From positions 1,550,001-1,614,000 of the forward strand of contig NZ_CP061739.1 in NCBI RefSeq assembly GCF_014770435.1: 64,000 nucleotides of DNA, read 5' to 3'. A program made the translations under genes and the position numbers. Below, piece by piece: positions 45,694-54,399 of the stretch; position 1 is the first letter of the stretch; each line of letters opens with the position of its first letter. Origin of the DNA: Psychrobacter sp. 28M-43. GTDB taxonomy: Bacteria; Pseudomonadota; Gammaproteobacteria; Pseudomonadales; Moraxellaceae. The notes under the pieces are model-generated. The model searched no databases. It was given only the letters and a program-made list of their open reading frames with translations, and was not told the DNA's origin.

Positions 45694-46458
45694 CTAAATT
45701 TCAGGATAATCGTCTAGAGGACTTTGACAAAGGGTTATGGTATCGTCTTCGAAGTGTATTGCTATCTTCCTTGCTATTAGCCTCATGCGATGGAAACAAA
45801 TAATTGCTTCAATTAAAGTTACATCATCTGGATGAGCTTCATGAGTCAGTGTATTCCTTCTATTTGAAATATCCTCATATGCTTTTACCCATTCTTCGGG
45901 TATAGGTTCTACACCAAGTTTATTCCAATTATTAACTCTGTTTCTTACGCCCATTCTCTCATGCTTATTTTGCTCACGTTCAAGAATTCCCGCAAGTAGC
46001 TTGTCTGAACCCCTATTAAGAATGTCTTTTAAAGAAACTTTCTCATCTAGAAAATTTTCCTTATTTTTATCTAATAATTTTTTATACAAGTCGAATTCAT
46101 AAGCTTCAAGAAGGCAGAAGTTGTATAGAATTATTTGAGTACCTACTATATGTTCAATAGGTGTAAATTCTTTCTCATGACCAAATTTTACACCGCCATG
46201 TTCTGAAATATCAGAGGGTTCAGGTTCTCTAAAGATCAAAGAAATAGTTACACTTAACTCATTTGATAAATCATGTACCAACGGTAATAGTTTTTCATCT
46301 AAGTCTGGTCTATTAGCTGCAGTAGACAAACAAGGAGAGGTAGACCATGCTTCTTTATCCCAATTCATCATTTTTTTTGCTGAAATTGCTAAATCCGACG
46401 TTCTTACTGCTGAAAGTGTAAACAAATTCATTCGTTCAATGACTTCATTAAATACCAT
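45694..46458 (-). CDS. HEPN-like hypothetical protein
   Basis: The 254-residue, largely helical protein has a C-terminal RNTLTH motif at R201-H206, the R-x4-6-H pattern of HEPN RNases, in the context DISNRRNTLTHEAHPDD. The N-terminal half is unlike anything I know. It has no membrane segment. Compared with its prp neighbours it is A+T-rich with many AAA, TTT and ATA codons, which suggests recent acquisition. It sits between prpF and the ABC exporter. HEPN proteins are often toxins or defence effectors; that role is inference here. An ATG nine codons later is an alternative start. Confidence 0.72.
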   Translation of the reverse strand: MVFNEVIERMNLFTLSAVRTSDLAISAKKMMNWDKEAWSTSPCLSTAANRPDLDEKLLPLVHDLSNELSVTISLIFREPEPSDISEHGGVKFGHEKEFTPIEHIVGTQIILYNFCLLEAYEFDLYKKLLDKNKENFLDEKVSLKDILNRGSDKLLAGILEREQNKHERMGVRNRVNNWNKLGVEPIPEEWVKAYEDISNRRNTLTHEAHPDDVTLIEAIICFHRMRLIARKIAIHFEDDTITLCQSPLDDYPEI

Positions 46459-46531
46459 ATAATTTTAGCCTTTATTTTATCAATCTAGCTATTGGAGGTT
46501 TAAAATATGTCAGAGAAAAATATCATCAAAA

Positions 46532-47773
46532 TTAAAACGCATCCGCTGGCACAAAAACCTCACCAACCATGATACGCCTTGCTGAGCGGCTCATCGACAC
46601 TTTTTTGGCTTGCCAGCGCCCATCGACTAGTTCAGTTTTTCCACCGACGAGCAATGTACCTGATGGATGGCCAAAACGCACCTCTGTCAGCTCATTACCG
46701 CCAGCAGCTTCGTTAACAAGCGTACCTTGTGTGGTTGCCGCGGCGGCAATAGCGACTGCGGCTGTACCCATCATGGCATGATGCAGTTGACCCATACTCA
46801 TAGCACGTACCACTAAATCAATCTCGTCTGCATCGACCGATTTACCACTAGAGGCGGTATAGCTCTGTGCTGCACCTACCCAAGCGACTTTAGGAATGTG
46901 TTGGCTAGTCTGTGCTTCAGAAACGTCTTTAAATAATCCCATCGCCACACCGCCTGTGGCACGGATTTTCTCAAGTTTGGCAAGTAGCTCACCATCGCTA
47001 TTGATGTCGCCTTGTAATTCAGTACCCGTAAAGCCTAAATCTTCTGCTTTCATAAAGATGGTTGGGATACCAGCGCTAATGAAGGTCGCTTTGACGCTAT
47101 CAGCCTCTAGACCGCAGCCAGTAACATCGAAGTCATCGACTAAGTTACCAGTAGGGAACATGTCGCTAGTGGCATCTACAGGGTCAATAAACTCAATTTT
47201 GACTTCAGCAGCAGGGAAGGTGACACCGTCTAATTCAAAGTCTCCTGTTTCTTGAACTTGTACTTTGTTTTGTGCATCTAAATAGACTGGTACATGGGCA
47301 ATAATCGTCTTACCGATATTTTCTTGCCAAATGCGTACTTCACAAATCCCGCTTTCAGCATCTTCATCGATGCTGTTATTAATTTTGTCGGCATCGACCA
47401 AACCCATATTAATGGCACAGGCACCGACGGCCGCGGTTAAGTTGCCACAGTTACCCGCCCAGTCAATCATTGGTTTGGCGATATTGACTTGTCCGAACAG
47501 ATAATTCACATCGTGATCTGGTCTGTCAGAGGCCGATAAAATAACCGTTTTTGACGTACTAGAACTGCCATTGCCCAAACCATCAATCTGCTTACCGTAA
47601 GGATCTGGGCTGCCGATGACACGTAATAGGAAGTTATCACGTGATTCGCCAGCGACTTGGCAGCGCTCAGGTAGCTCAGATAATTTAAAGAACGTACCTT
47701 TGGAGGTACCGCCACGCATATAGGTAGCAGGGATTGATAGTTGGGGGGCGGGGGAAGTGGTGACTTGGATCAT
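46532..47773 (-). CDS. prpF: PrpF, 2-methylaconitate cis-trans isomerase
   Basis: PrpF isomerises the product of AcnD so that aconitase can finish 2-methylisocitrate formation. The 413-residue protein has the family signatures PATYMRGGTSKGTFF, YGKQIDGLGNGSSSTSKTVIL, DWAGNCGNLTAAVGACAI and MGTAAVAIAAAATTQGTLVNE. AAGGAAC precedes the ATG. It normally follows acnD directly; here a terminator, a toxin-antitoxin pair and an Excalibur protein separate them. Confidence 0.95.
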   Translation of the reverse strand: MIQVTTSPAPQLSIPATYMRGGTSKGTFFKLSELPERCQVAGESRDNFLLRVIGSPDPYGKQIDGLGNGSSSTSKTVILSASDRPDHDVNYLFGQVNIAKPMIDWAGNCGNLTAAVGACAINMGLVDADKINNSIDEDAESGICEVRIWQENIGKTIIAHVPVYLDAQNKVQVQETGDFELDGVTFPAAEVKIEFIDPVDATSDMFPTGNLVDDFDVTGCGLEADSVKATFISAGIPTIFMKAEDLGFTGTELQGDINSDGELLAKLEKIRATGGVAMGLFKDVSEAQTSQHIPKVAWVGAAQSYTASSGKSVDADEIDLVVRAMSMGQLHHAMMGTAAVAIAAAATTQGTLVNEAAGGNELTEVRFGHPSGTLLVGGKTELVDGRWQAKKVSMSRSARRIMVGEVFVPADAF

Positions 47774-47820
47774 CTTTAAAGTTCCTTTTTTATGGTATTT
47801 TTTAAAATAAAATCAATTGA

Positions 47821-48549
47821 CTATCGCTTTTTTCTGCAATGACCACGCACTCTAGTACCATTTTTTCTTACATAACCGTTTACCCAAGATTCACTTGCAG
47901 TACATTGGTTTGTATAACTTCTTTGATTTTGAAAAACCTCACAAGGAGTGCCATCATTATCGGCATCTAAATTATATGGGTCATAATCTGCATTAAATCC
48001 ATGTTTCTTGAAAAATTGCATTGCTTCAACTTGGCTATCGAAATTTTTACAGCTGTAATTATCAGGTAAAGGTGTTTCTGCCAAAGTTATTTTTGGGATG
48101 TCCAGCTTTGTCTTTAGATAGGGAGTAGCGCTATCTGCCAATAAAAAAACATTAGGACTTACACCTATGAAAATTTCTCTATGTGTCTCTGAAGGGTCAA
48201 ACGCAACCAATATTTTTGTTTCGTTGAAATAGTAGGCTTTACCATAAAAGTCTATTGTTTCCTCGTCATCACGGGAAACAAACCAGTTAGAGTAGGGTGT
48301 GAGCTGATATCCAAGAGATTTTACAAAAGATTCCCAATCAACAATAAAGCGTGATTGATCTTCTCCATAACTACCGCATAGCCATTCGGTTTCAGGGTCT
48401 TGAAGTGCGTAAGAGTCACAAGTGGCTACCGAGCTGCCCAAGCTGTTTAGCGCTTTTTTTGAGAAATTATAATAAGTAGCTTCCCTATCCATTTCCTTAG
48501 CAAAGCATGAACTGCAAAACATGAGTATTATTAAAAGTAGGTACTTCAT
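47821..48549 (-). CDS. Exported protein with an Excalibur calcium-binding domain
   Basis: The 242-residue protein has a signal peptide (MKYLLLIILMFCSSCFA), with possible cleavage before KEMD. The unassigned middle part, with aromatic and acidic residues, is followed at about residue 165 by an Excalibur domain: YSCKNFDSQVEAMQFF, then LDADNDGTPCE, the EF-hand-like DxDxDG loop with flanking cysteines. The end YVRKNGTRVRGHCRKKR is a common tail with such domains. It lies between the yoeB and prpF genes and is A+T-rich. Function unknown; probably envelope-associated. Confidence 0.82.
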   Translation of the reverse strand: MKYLLLIILMFCSSCFAKEMDREATYYNFSKKALNSLGSSVATCDSYALQDPETEWLCGSYGEDQSRFIVDWESFVKSLGYQLTPYSNWFVSRDDEETIDFYGKAYYFNETKILVAFDPSETHREIFIGVSPNVFLLADSATPYLKTKLDIPKITLAETPLPDNYSCKNFDSQVEAMQFFKKHGFNADYDPYNLDADNDGTPCEVFQNQRSYTNQCTASESWVNGYVRKNGTRVRGHCRKKR

Positions 48550-48630
48550 GCTTGAACCTTAAATGTGAAATTTATATAAAATTAGATAGATTGAGAGGAT
48601 GAAGCGACTCCCAACGAGTAATCTTTAAAC

Positions 48631-48891
48631 TTAATAATGATAGCGACAAGAGATAATCGTCAGATAGTTATCATCGACGGCATATACCAACCGATTGGCA
48701 TCATCGATGCGTCGGGACCAAAATCCTGATAGGTTTTCTTTTAGAGGTTCAGGTTTGCCGATGCCTTCAAACGGATTACGCTTACATTCGGTGATGAGTT
48801 TGTTAATACGTTTGAGTGTTTTTTTGTCTTGCGTTTGCCAGTACAGGTAGTCTTTCCACGCAGCATCTGTCCATGCTAGTTGCTCACTCAT
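48631..48891 (-). CDS. yoeB: YoeB family mRNA interferase toxin
   Basis: YoeB cleaves mRNA at the ribosome. The 86-residue protein aligns along its whole length with E. coli YoeB: AAWKDYLYWQTQDKK, NPFEGIGKPEPLKENLSGF, WSRRIDDANRLVYAV and the terminal CRYHY. The catalytic Glu, Arg and the His-Tyr end are present, so it should be active. AAAGGG precedes the ATG. It starts 35 bases after the yefM stop rather than overlapping it. Confidence 0.96.
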   Translation of the reverse strand: MSEQLAWTDAAWKDYLYWQTQDKKTLKRINKLITECKRNPFEGIGKPEPLKENLSGFWSRRIDDANRLVYAVDDNYLTIISCRYHY

Positions 48892-48926
48892 TATTAGACC
48901 CTTTGGATTGATTGAAGCCTTTGAGT

Positions 48927-49253
48927 TTAAGCACTTTCAATATCGCCATCCGTATGCTCATTATTATCGCTGCTACCATCACCTTTATCACTATCTTCTA
49001 CCGTATCAATTAGCTCACGCGTAACAGTCTTGCCAGCTTTATATTGGGCAATAGAGTCCGCTAAGTGCGCCGCATTGGCAGGAGATTTTAATAGATAGAC
49101 GGTTTCCATTAGGCTGTTGTAATAATCAAGTGACATCACAACGGCATCATCAGCGTCACGGCGGGTCACGATAGTGGCGTTGGCATCATCGTTTACCGTG
49201 TCTAGAACGGACTTTAGGTGCTTTCTGGCTTCTGAAAAACTAATGACTCTCAT
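48927..49253 (-). CDS. yefM: YefM family antitoxin
   Basis: YefM neutralises YoeB and represses its own operon. The first 80 residues are canonical: MRVISFSEARKHLKSVLD, VMSLDYYNSLMETVYLLKSPANAAHL, then the toxin-binding tail. At 108 residues it has about 25 extra C-terminal residues, acidic and disordered (EDSDKGDGSSDNN), beyond E. coli YefM (83). AAGGAG precedes the ATG. The operator at 49285-49304 lies upstream. Confidence 0.95.
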   Translation of the reverse strand: MRVISFSEARKHLKSVLDTVNDDANATIVTRRDADDAVVMSLDYYNSLMETVYLLKSPANAAHLADSIAQYKAGKTVTRELIDTVEDSDKGDGSSDNNEHTDGDIESA

Positions 49254-49284
49254 GGCTTACTCCTTTCATGACATTCTGCATTAC

Positions 49285-49304
49285 TTGTACAATATATAGT
49301 ACAT
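49285..49304 (-). promoter_or_regulatory. YefM operator: two TGTAC-core palindromes
   Basis: TTGTACAA (49285-49292) and the weaker AGTACAT (49298-49304) have GTAC centres 12 bases apart. This is the core and spacing known for E. coli YefM-YoeB operators (long and short palindromes). The sequence between is A+T-rich and probably holds the -10 box. It lies about 30 bases upstream of the yefM start. Confidence 0.75.
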
Positions 49305-49395
49305 ATTACGCCATTGGTTAAGTAAACTCAATATTTAGCTATTCTCTAGTACTTAGGAGTAAGTGACAAAACTCAGTGTATAGAACGTAAAAGCA

Positions 49396-49437
49396 AATAA
49401 AAGCCGATGTCATATGAGGTTATACAACATCGGCAAC
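49396..49437 (-). terminator. Intrinsic terminator of the prpBC-acnD operon
   Basis: A perfect stem GCCGATGT / ACATCGGC (49403-49410, 49427-49434) is followed on the minus strand by TTTTATTT. It lies 45 bases after the acnD stop and separates acnD from the toxin-antitoxin module. Confidence 0.8.
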
Positions 49438-49481
49438 TTTCATACTTTGCTGCTTATCACGCTAAAACCTACAGGATAGCC

Positions 49482-52139
49482 TTAGACGATATCAAGCGTA
49501 CCTTCGATAAACTCTTTAGCAAAGCGTTGTAGCATACCACCTGCGTTGTACATTTTTACTTCGTCAGCAGTATCTAAACGGCAGATAATTGGCGTCTCAG
49601 TGGTACTACCATCGGTACGATGAATCACTAGAGTCATCAACCCGCCAGCCGAGACTTCACCTGTGACATCAAAGGTTTCTGTACCATCGATATTTAGCGT
49701 ATGGCGAGTCGTGCCTTCTTCGAACTGTAAAGGCAGCGCGCCCATGCCCACTAAGTTTTGACGATGAATACGCTCAAAATCTTCAGCAACGACGGCTTCT
49801 ACGCCAGCGAGACGCACGCCTTTGGCAGCCCAGTCACGGCTTGAGCCTTGACCATAGCCATCACCTGCAATGATGATCAGCGGCTGCTCACGGTTCATGT
49901 AGGTTTCAATCGCTTCCCACATACGCATGACTTGACCTTCTGGCTCCACTTTGGCCAGTGAGCCTTGAATAATATCACCCTTTTCGTCACGTACCATCTC
50001 GTTCAATAGTTTAGGGTTGGCAAAGGTGGCACGTTGCGCGGTTAAATGGTCGCCGCGATGGGTTGCGTATGAGTTATAGTCCTCAGCAGGCAAGCCCATA
50101 GTATCGAGATACTCGCCAGCTGCTGATGAGCCCAGAATAGCGTTTGAGGGTGACATATGGTCGGTTGTGATGTTATCACCAAGGACTGCAAGCGGGCGTA
50201 GGCCTGTCAGTTTATTTTTCTTAGCCATTTTGCCTTCCCAGTACGGCGGACGGCGAATATAAGTGGTCATTTCACGCCAGTCATATAATGGACTTAACGC
50301 CTTACCTGTGTCTTTTTTGGCTTCATCAAACATAGGGATATATACGGCATTAAACTGCTCAGGCTTAACAGCAGCAGCAACAATGGCATCAACCTCTTCA
50401 TCATCAAACCAGATGTCTTTTAGATACACGTCATTGCCGTCTTGGTCTTTGCCCAATGAGTCTTTTTCGATATCAAAACGGATGTTACCAGCGATGGCGT
50501 AAGCGATAACCAGTGGCGGCGATGCCAGGAACGCTTGTTTGGCATATGGATGGATACGACCGTCAAAGTTACGGTTACCAGATAGCACTGCCGTGGTAAA
50601 TAAATCATTATCGATGATTTCTTTTTCGATATCAGGGTCTAGCGCACCGCTCATCCCATTACAAGTGGTACAAGCAAAACCAACCACATCAAAGCCGATC
50701 TCTTGTAGCTCAGGCATCAACCCAGCTTCTTCTAAATACATTTTGACCGTTTTTGAGCCGGGTGCTAATGATGACTTCACCCAAGGTTTACGTAATAAGC
50801 CTTTGGCATTCGCATTACGAGCGACAAGGCCTGCGGCGACCATGTTGCGTGGGTTTGAAGTATTGGTGCAGCTGGTAATAGCAGCGATAATAACCGCGCC
50901 ATCTGGCATGAGACCGTCTTTAGGTTCAGGCAATTTTTCGTCAGCGCCATGAGCGATACCTTTGGCTACCAAATCCGTAGTTGATACACGGGCATGTGGA
51001 CGCGACGGACCTGCCATATTACGTACCACTGATGACAAATCAAACTCAAGGACGCGTGCGTATTCGGCTTTTTCCATGCCGTCAGCCCATAGGCCCGTTT
51101 GCTTGGCGTATTGCTCAACCAGTTTAATCTGTTCCTCAGAGCGACCAGTCAAACGCAGATAATCAGTGGTTTGCTCATCGATATAGAACATCGCGGCAGT
51201 GGCACCATATTCAGGTGTCATGTTGGAGATAGAAGCGCGGTCACCGACACTTAGCTGGCGTGCACCGTCACCGAAGAATTCGATATAGGTAGAGACCACA
51301 CCTGCGTCGCGTAAGAACTCAGTCATCGCCAGTACGAGATCCGTACCAGTGATGCCTTTTTGCAATTTGCCTGTTAATTTAACACCCACATAATCAGGTA
51401 GGCGCATATACGACGGGTTACCTAGCATGACGCTTTCGGCCTCTAAGCCGCCCACACCGATCGAGATTACACCTAGTGCATCGACCATCGGCGTATGGCT
51501 ATCAGTACCAACTAAGGTGTCGGCAAACGCGACTTCTTCACCCGCTTTATTGTGCACGACCTGTACGACAGGTGACATTTTCTCTAGGTTAATCTGATGC
51601 ATGATGCCGTTACCCGGCGGCACGACGTTTACATTGTCAAAGGCATACTGGCACCAGTTAATAAAGTGAAAACGGTCATCGTTGCGGCGCTCTTCAATCG
51701 CACGGTTTTTCTCAAATGCGTCATCTTCGAAGCCTGCGTGCTCAACGGCCAATGAATGGTCAACGATAAGCTGAGTTGGCACGATAGGGTTTACCTTAGA
51801 CGGATCACCGCCTTGCTCAGCGATAGCATCACGCAAGCCTGCCAAATCAACAAAAGCAGTCTGACCCAAGATATCATGACAAACCACGCGGGCAGGGTAC
51901 CAAGGAAAATCTAGATCTTGCTTGCCTTCGATATGTTGCTTTAGCGCATCGGTTAACTCTTCTGGTGGGCAACGGCGTACTAGGTTTTCACACAAGACTT
52001 TTGAGCAAAATGGTAGCTTGTCATACGCGCCAGCTTCGATACTCTCGACAGCCTCGCGGGTGTCAAAGTAATAAAGATCAGTACCGGGAAGTGGCTTTTT
52101 GAATTGTTCGTTCATTGGTTGTACTAGGGCGTTGTCCAT
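49482..52139 (-). CDS. acnD: AcnD, Fe-S 2-methylcitrate dehydratase
   Basis: AcnD dehydrates 2-methylcitrate to 2-methylaconitate in the methylcitrate cycle. The 885-residue aconitase-superfamily protein has the Fe-S cysteines in AITSCTNTSNP and FACTTCNGMSG. Substrate-side sequence is VGTDSHTPMVDALGVISIGVGGLEAE and the swivel domain has GDGYGQGSSRDWAAKG. The beginning, LYYFDTREAVESIEAGAY, is typical of AcnD rather than AcnA. AAGGTGA precedes the ATG. PrpF, its obligate partner, is encoded downstream but apart from it. Confidence 0.96.
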   Translation of the reverse strand: MDNALVQPMNEQFKKPLPGTDLYYFDTREAVESIEAGAYDKLPFCSKVLCENLVRRCPPEELTDALKQHIEGKQDLDFPWYPARVVCHDILGQTAFVDLAGLRDAIAEQGGDPSKVNPIVPTQLIVDHSLAVEHAGFEDDAFEKNRAIEERRNDDRFHFINWCQYAFDNVNVVPPGNGIMHQINLEKMSPVVQVVHNKAGEEVAFADTLVGTDSHTPMVDALGVISIGVGGLEAESVMLGNPSYMRLPDYVGVKLTGKLQKGITGTDLVLAMTEFLRDAGVVSTYIEFFGDGARQLSVGDRASISNMTPEYGATAAMFYIDEQTTDYLRLTGRSEEQIKLVEQYAKQTGLWADGMEKAEYARVLEFDLSSVVRNMAGPSRPHARVSTTDLVAKGIAHGADEKLPEPKDGLMPDGAVIIAAITSCTNTSNPRNMVAAGLVARNANAKGLLRKPWVKSSLAPGSKTVKMYLEEAGLMPELQEIGFDVVGFACTTCNGMSGALDPDIEKEIIDNDLFTTAVLSGNRNFDGRIHPYAKQAFLASPPLVIAYAIAGNIRFDIEKDSLGKDQDGNDVYLKDIWFDDEEVDAIVAAAVKPEQFNAVYIPMFDEAKKDTGKALSPLYDWREMTTYIRRPPYWEGKMAKKNKLTGLRPLAVLGDNITTDHMSPSNAILGSSAAGEYLDTMGLPAEDYNSYATHRGDHLTAQRATFANPKLLNEMVRDEKGDIIQGSLAKVEPEGQVMRMWEAIETYMNREQPLIIIAGDGYGQGSSRDWAAKGVRLAGVEAVVAEDFERIHRQNLVGMGALPLQFEEGTTRHTLNIDGTETFDVTGEVSAGGLMTLVIHRTDGSTTETPIICRLDTADEVKMYNAGGMLQRFAKEFIEGTLDIV

Positions 52140-52347
52140 AAGTCACCTTTGGCTGTTGGCTAATTATAATAAGTAGTTAAGCGTTGATATTGGGTAAAAA
52201 TTCATTCCTTTAGCAAAATCATCGTTCGTTCTCATAGGCTTTGCTAAAGAAGCGATATTGGAAGTTAAAAGGGCGTGGTCTATAAAAAAGATAGTGTATG
52301 ACGATTAAACCTGAAAAACTCATAGCAAGGCTCAATCATCATACCTG

Positions 52348-52375
52348 TATCAGCTAGCACTGCCGCTAGCTGATA
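52348..52375. other. Perfect 11-bp hairpin between prpC and acnD
   Basis: TATCAGCTAGC / GCTAGCTGATA (52348-52358, 52365-52375) with a 6-base loop lies in the 283-base gap between prpC and acnD. No T-tract follows on either strand, so it is not a standard terminator. It may be an mRNA stability or processing element. Confidence 0.65.
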
Positions 52376-52422
52376 AGATTACTTAGCAAAAATCATCTTA
52401 ATAATTGCTAAATAACAGCCGT

Positions 52423-53550
52423 TTAACGCGCGCTCATATCTGGTACTGGGCGTAGATCTTCACCCGTATATTCTGCACTCGGGCGAATGATACGGTTGTT
52501 AGCACGTTGCTCAAATACGTGAGCAGCCCAACCAGTCAAGCGTGAACAGACAAAGATAGGGGTGAATAGCTTGGTTGGAATACCCATAAAGTGATAGGCA
52601 GAAGCATGGAAAAAGTCAGCATTACAGAATAACTTCTTCTCACGCCACATGACTTCTTCACAGCGTACCGATACTGGGTATAGCACTTCATCACCAACGT
52701 CCGCAGCTAGCTTCTCAGCCCAACCTTTAATCACCACGTTACGCGGGTCTGACTCGCTATAAATCGCATGACCAAAGCCCATGATTTTGTCTTTACGAGC
52801 CAGCATACCCATCATTTTTTCTTCAGCTTCATCAGGTGAGCTAAAGCCTTCAATCATATCCATCGCCGCTTCATTCGCGCCGCCATGCAATGGACCGCGT
52901 AGTGAACCGATTGCACCGGTAATACAAGAATGAATATCAGATAAGGTAGATGCACACACACGAGCGGTAAAGGTCGACGCGTTAAACTCATGCTCTGCAT
53001 AAAGGATAAGCGAGACGTTCATTACTTTCTCGTGTAGCTCGTTTGGTTTTTCGCCTTTGAGCAAATGTAAGAAATGACCGCCAATGGTGGCATCATCTGT
53101 ATCGGTCTCGATACGTACATTGTCATGGGTGAAGCGATACCAATAGTTGATAATCGACGGGAAGGCCGCTAGCATACGATCAGTTTGATCGTTTTGCTGA
53201 GCAAAATCAGTTTCGGTTTCAAGGTTGCCAAGCATAGAGCAGCCAGTACGTAGCACATCCATTGGATGTGCGTCGGCTGGAATACGTTCAAGCACGTCTT
53301 TTAACGCTTGTGGTAGGCCGCGTAAGCTTTTTAGTTTGGCTTGATAGGCGTCAAGCTCGCTTTGAGTAGGCAAGTTGCCGTATAACAGCAAATAAGCCAC
53401 TTCTTCAAAAATACACTTATCTGCCAGTTCTGATACATCATAACCGCGATAGGTCAGACCAGAGCCTGATTTGCCAACGGTAGATAGAGAGGTTTTACCA
53501 GCGACTTGTCCACGTAGACCTGCGCCTGAAAGTTCTTTCTGTGCTGCCAT
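52423..53550 (-). CDS. prpC: 2-Methylcitrate synthase PrpC
   Basis: PrpC condenses propionyl-CoA with oxaloacetate. The 375-residue citrate-synthase-fold protein has AGLRGQVAGKTSLSTVGKSGSGLTYRGYD at the start, the catalytic His in GSLRGPLHGGANEAAM, and the second His and Asp region in MGFGHAIYSESDPRN. The short length and these motifs fit PrpC rather than the larger hexameric citrate synthase. AAGGAATG precedes the ATG. Confidence 0.96.
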   Translation of the reverse strand: MAAQKELSGAGLRGQVAGKTSLSTVGKSGSGLTYRGYDVSELADKCIFEEVAYLLLYGNLPTQSELDAYQAKLKSLRGLPQALKDVLERIPADAHPMDVLRTGCSMLGNLETETDFAQQNDQTDRMLAAFPSIINYWYRFTHDNVRIETDTDDATIGGHFLHLLKGEKPNELHEKVMNVSLILYAEHEFNASTFTARVCASTLSDIHSCITGAIGSLRGPLHGGANEAAMDMIEGFSSPDEAEEKMMGMLARKDKIMGFGHAIYSESDPRNVVIKGWAEKLAADVGDEVLYPVSVRCEEVMWREKKLFCNADFFHASAYHFMGIPTKLFTPIFVCSRLTGWAAHVFEQRANNRIIRPSAEYTGEDLRPVPDMSAR

Positions 53551-53642
53551 GTTTACATTCCTTTTGTTGGTAGCTTTTTTGAGTGAAAACGGTGTTTCTG
53601 ATAATAAATTTATTGGTTAATGACTATAGCGCTAGTTTAGGG

Positions 53643-54299
53643 TTATGCAGGCTGTTCAGGCTGTGGACCGTCTAAATCGACGTTACAACGCTCAAATTCA
53701 GCTTCAATAGGGACATTTAAGACTTCCATCGCGCTGCCTTCGCCTTCTGCATTGTTGATCTTCATATACTTGGCACCCAGTGGTGACTCCATAAATGTCT
53801 GAATTTCAGTCATTTCTTCTGGGGTAGGGTTAGCCATTGGCGTTGCCACCTCTTCGCCATTCATGACACGTAATTGCTCATTGCCAAAAGCAAGCAGTTT
53901 TTTACCCACATCCGACGTATAAAAGTCATCTAACTCTTTTAACTCTGCATCGGTAAACTGACTCTTATAAAAACGATCGACTTCGGCTTTACCCAAGTCT
54001 TTGTCGCGAGACTCAAGGCAGCTGACTTGCTCTTCGCTGAGCGCACCGCTATTGATAATTGGTGCAAACAATAAGCTGTTGACGGTATCTAACGTAATCG
54101 TCGTCATGATCAAGTCGTTTTGAGCATCAGTCTCTGATGGTGCAGCTTCGCTTTCGCCAACCACAGTTTCGCTCGTATCACTGGCAGTATCGTCAACGGT
54201 TTCTGGTGTTTTATCACAGCCCGTCATGAACAACAGCGCCGCAAGCGTGCTACTAAGTAGTGAGGATTTGACAACCGTATGAGCAGTAAAAAATGGCAT
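53643..54299 (-). CDS. DUF2059-like lipoprotein inside the prp operon
   Basis: The 218-residue protein has a signal region ending in the lipobox FMTGC (Cys at about residue 28) and then a Thr/Ser/Glu-rich linker. A helical domain follows with AEVDRFYKSQFTDAELKELDDFYTSDVGKKLL and EIQTFMESPLGAKYM, the pattern of DUF2059. It is expected to be an envelope lipoprotein. It lies between prpB and prpC on the same strand with short gaps (100 and 92 bases). Function unknown. Confidence 0.8.
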   Translation of the reverse strand: MPFFTAHTVVKSSLLSSTLAALLFMTGCDKTPETVDDTASDTSETVVGESEAAPSETDAQNDLIMTTITLDTVNSLLFAPIINSGALSEEQVSCLESRDKDLGKAEVDRFYKSQFTDAELKELDDFYTSDVGKKLLAFGNEQLRVMNGEEVATPMANPTPEEMTEIQTFMESPLGAKYMKINNAEGEGSAMEVLNVPIEAEFERCNVDLDGPQPEQPA

Positions 54300-54399
54300 A
54301 AATAACCTAAAGGTAAATAAAGACGGGTTTTGAAACGATAAAGTCCACAGAGATGGTTTATCGTTTCGGCGTTGCTACTTGGCAATTATTAGTTATTAA

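Noticed and set aside
46490..46572. 21-codon plus-strand frame with a GGAGG ribosome-binding site
   Set aside because: It overlaps the 3' end of prpF in antisense and is too short to support; probably chance.
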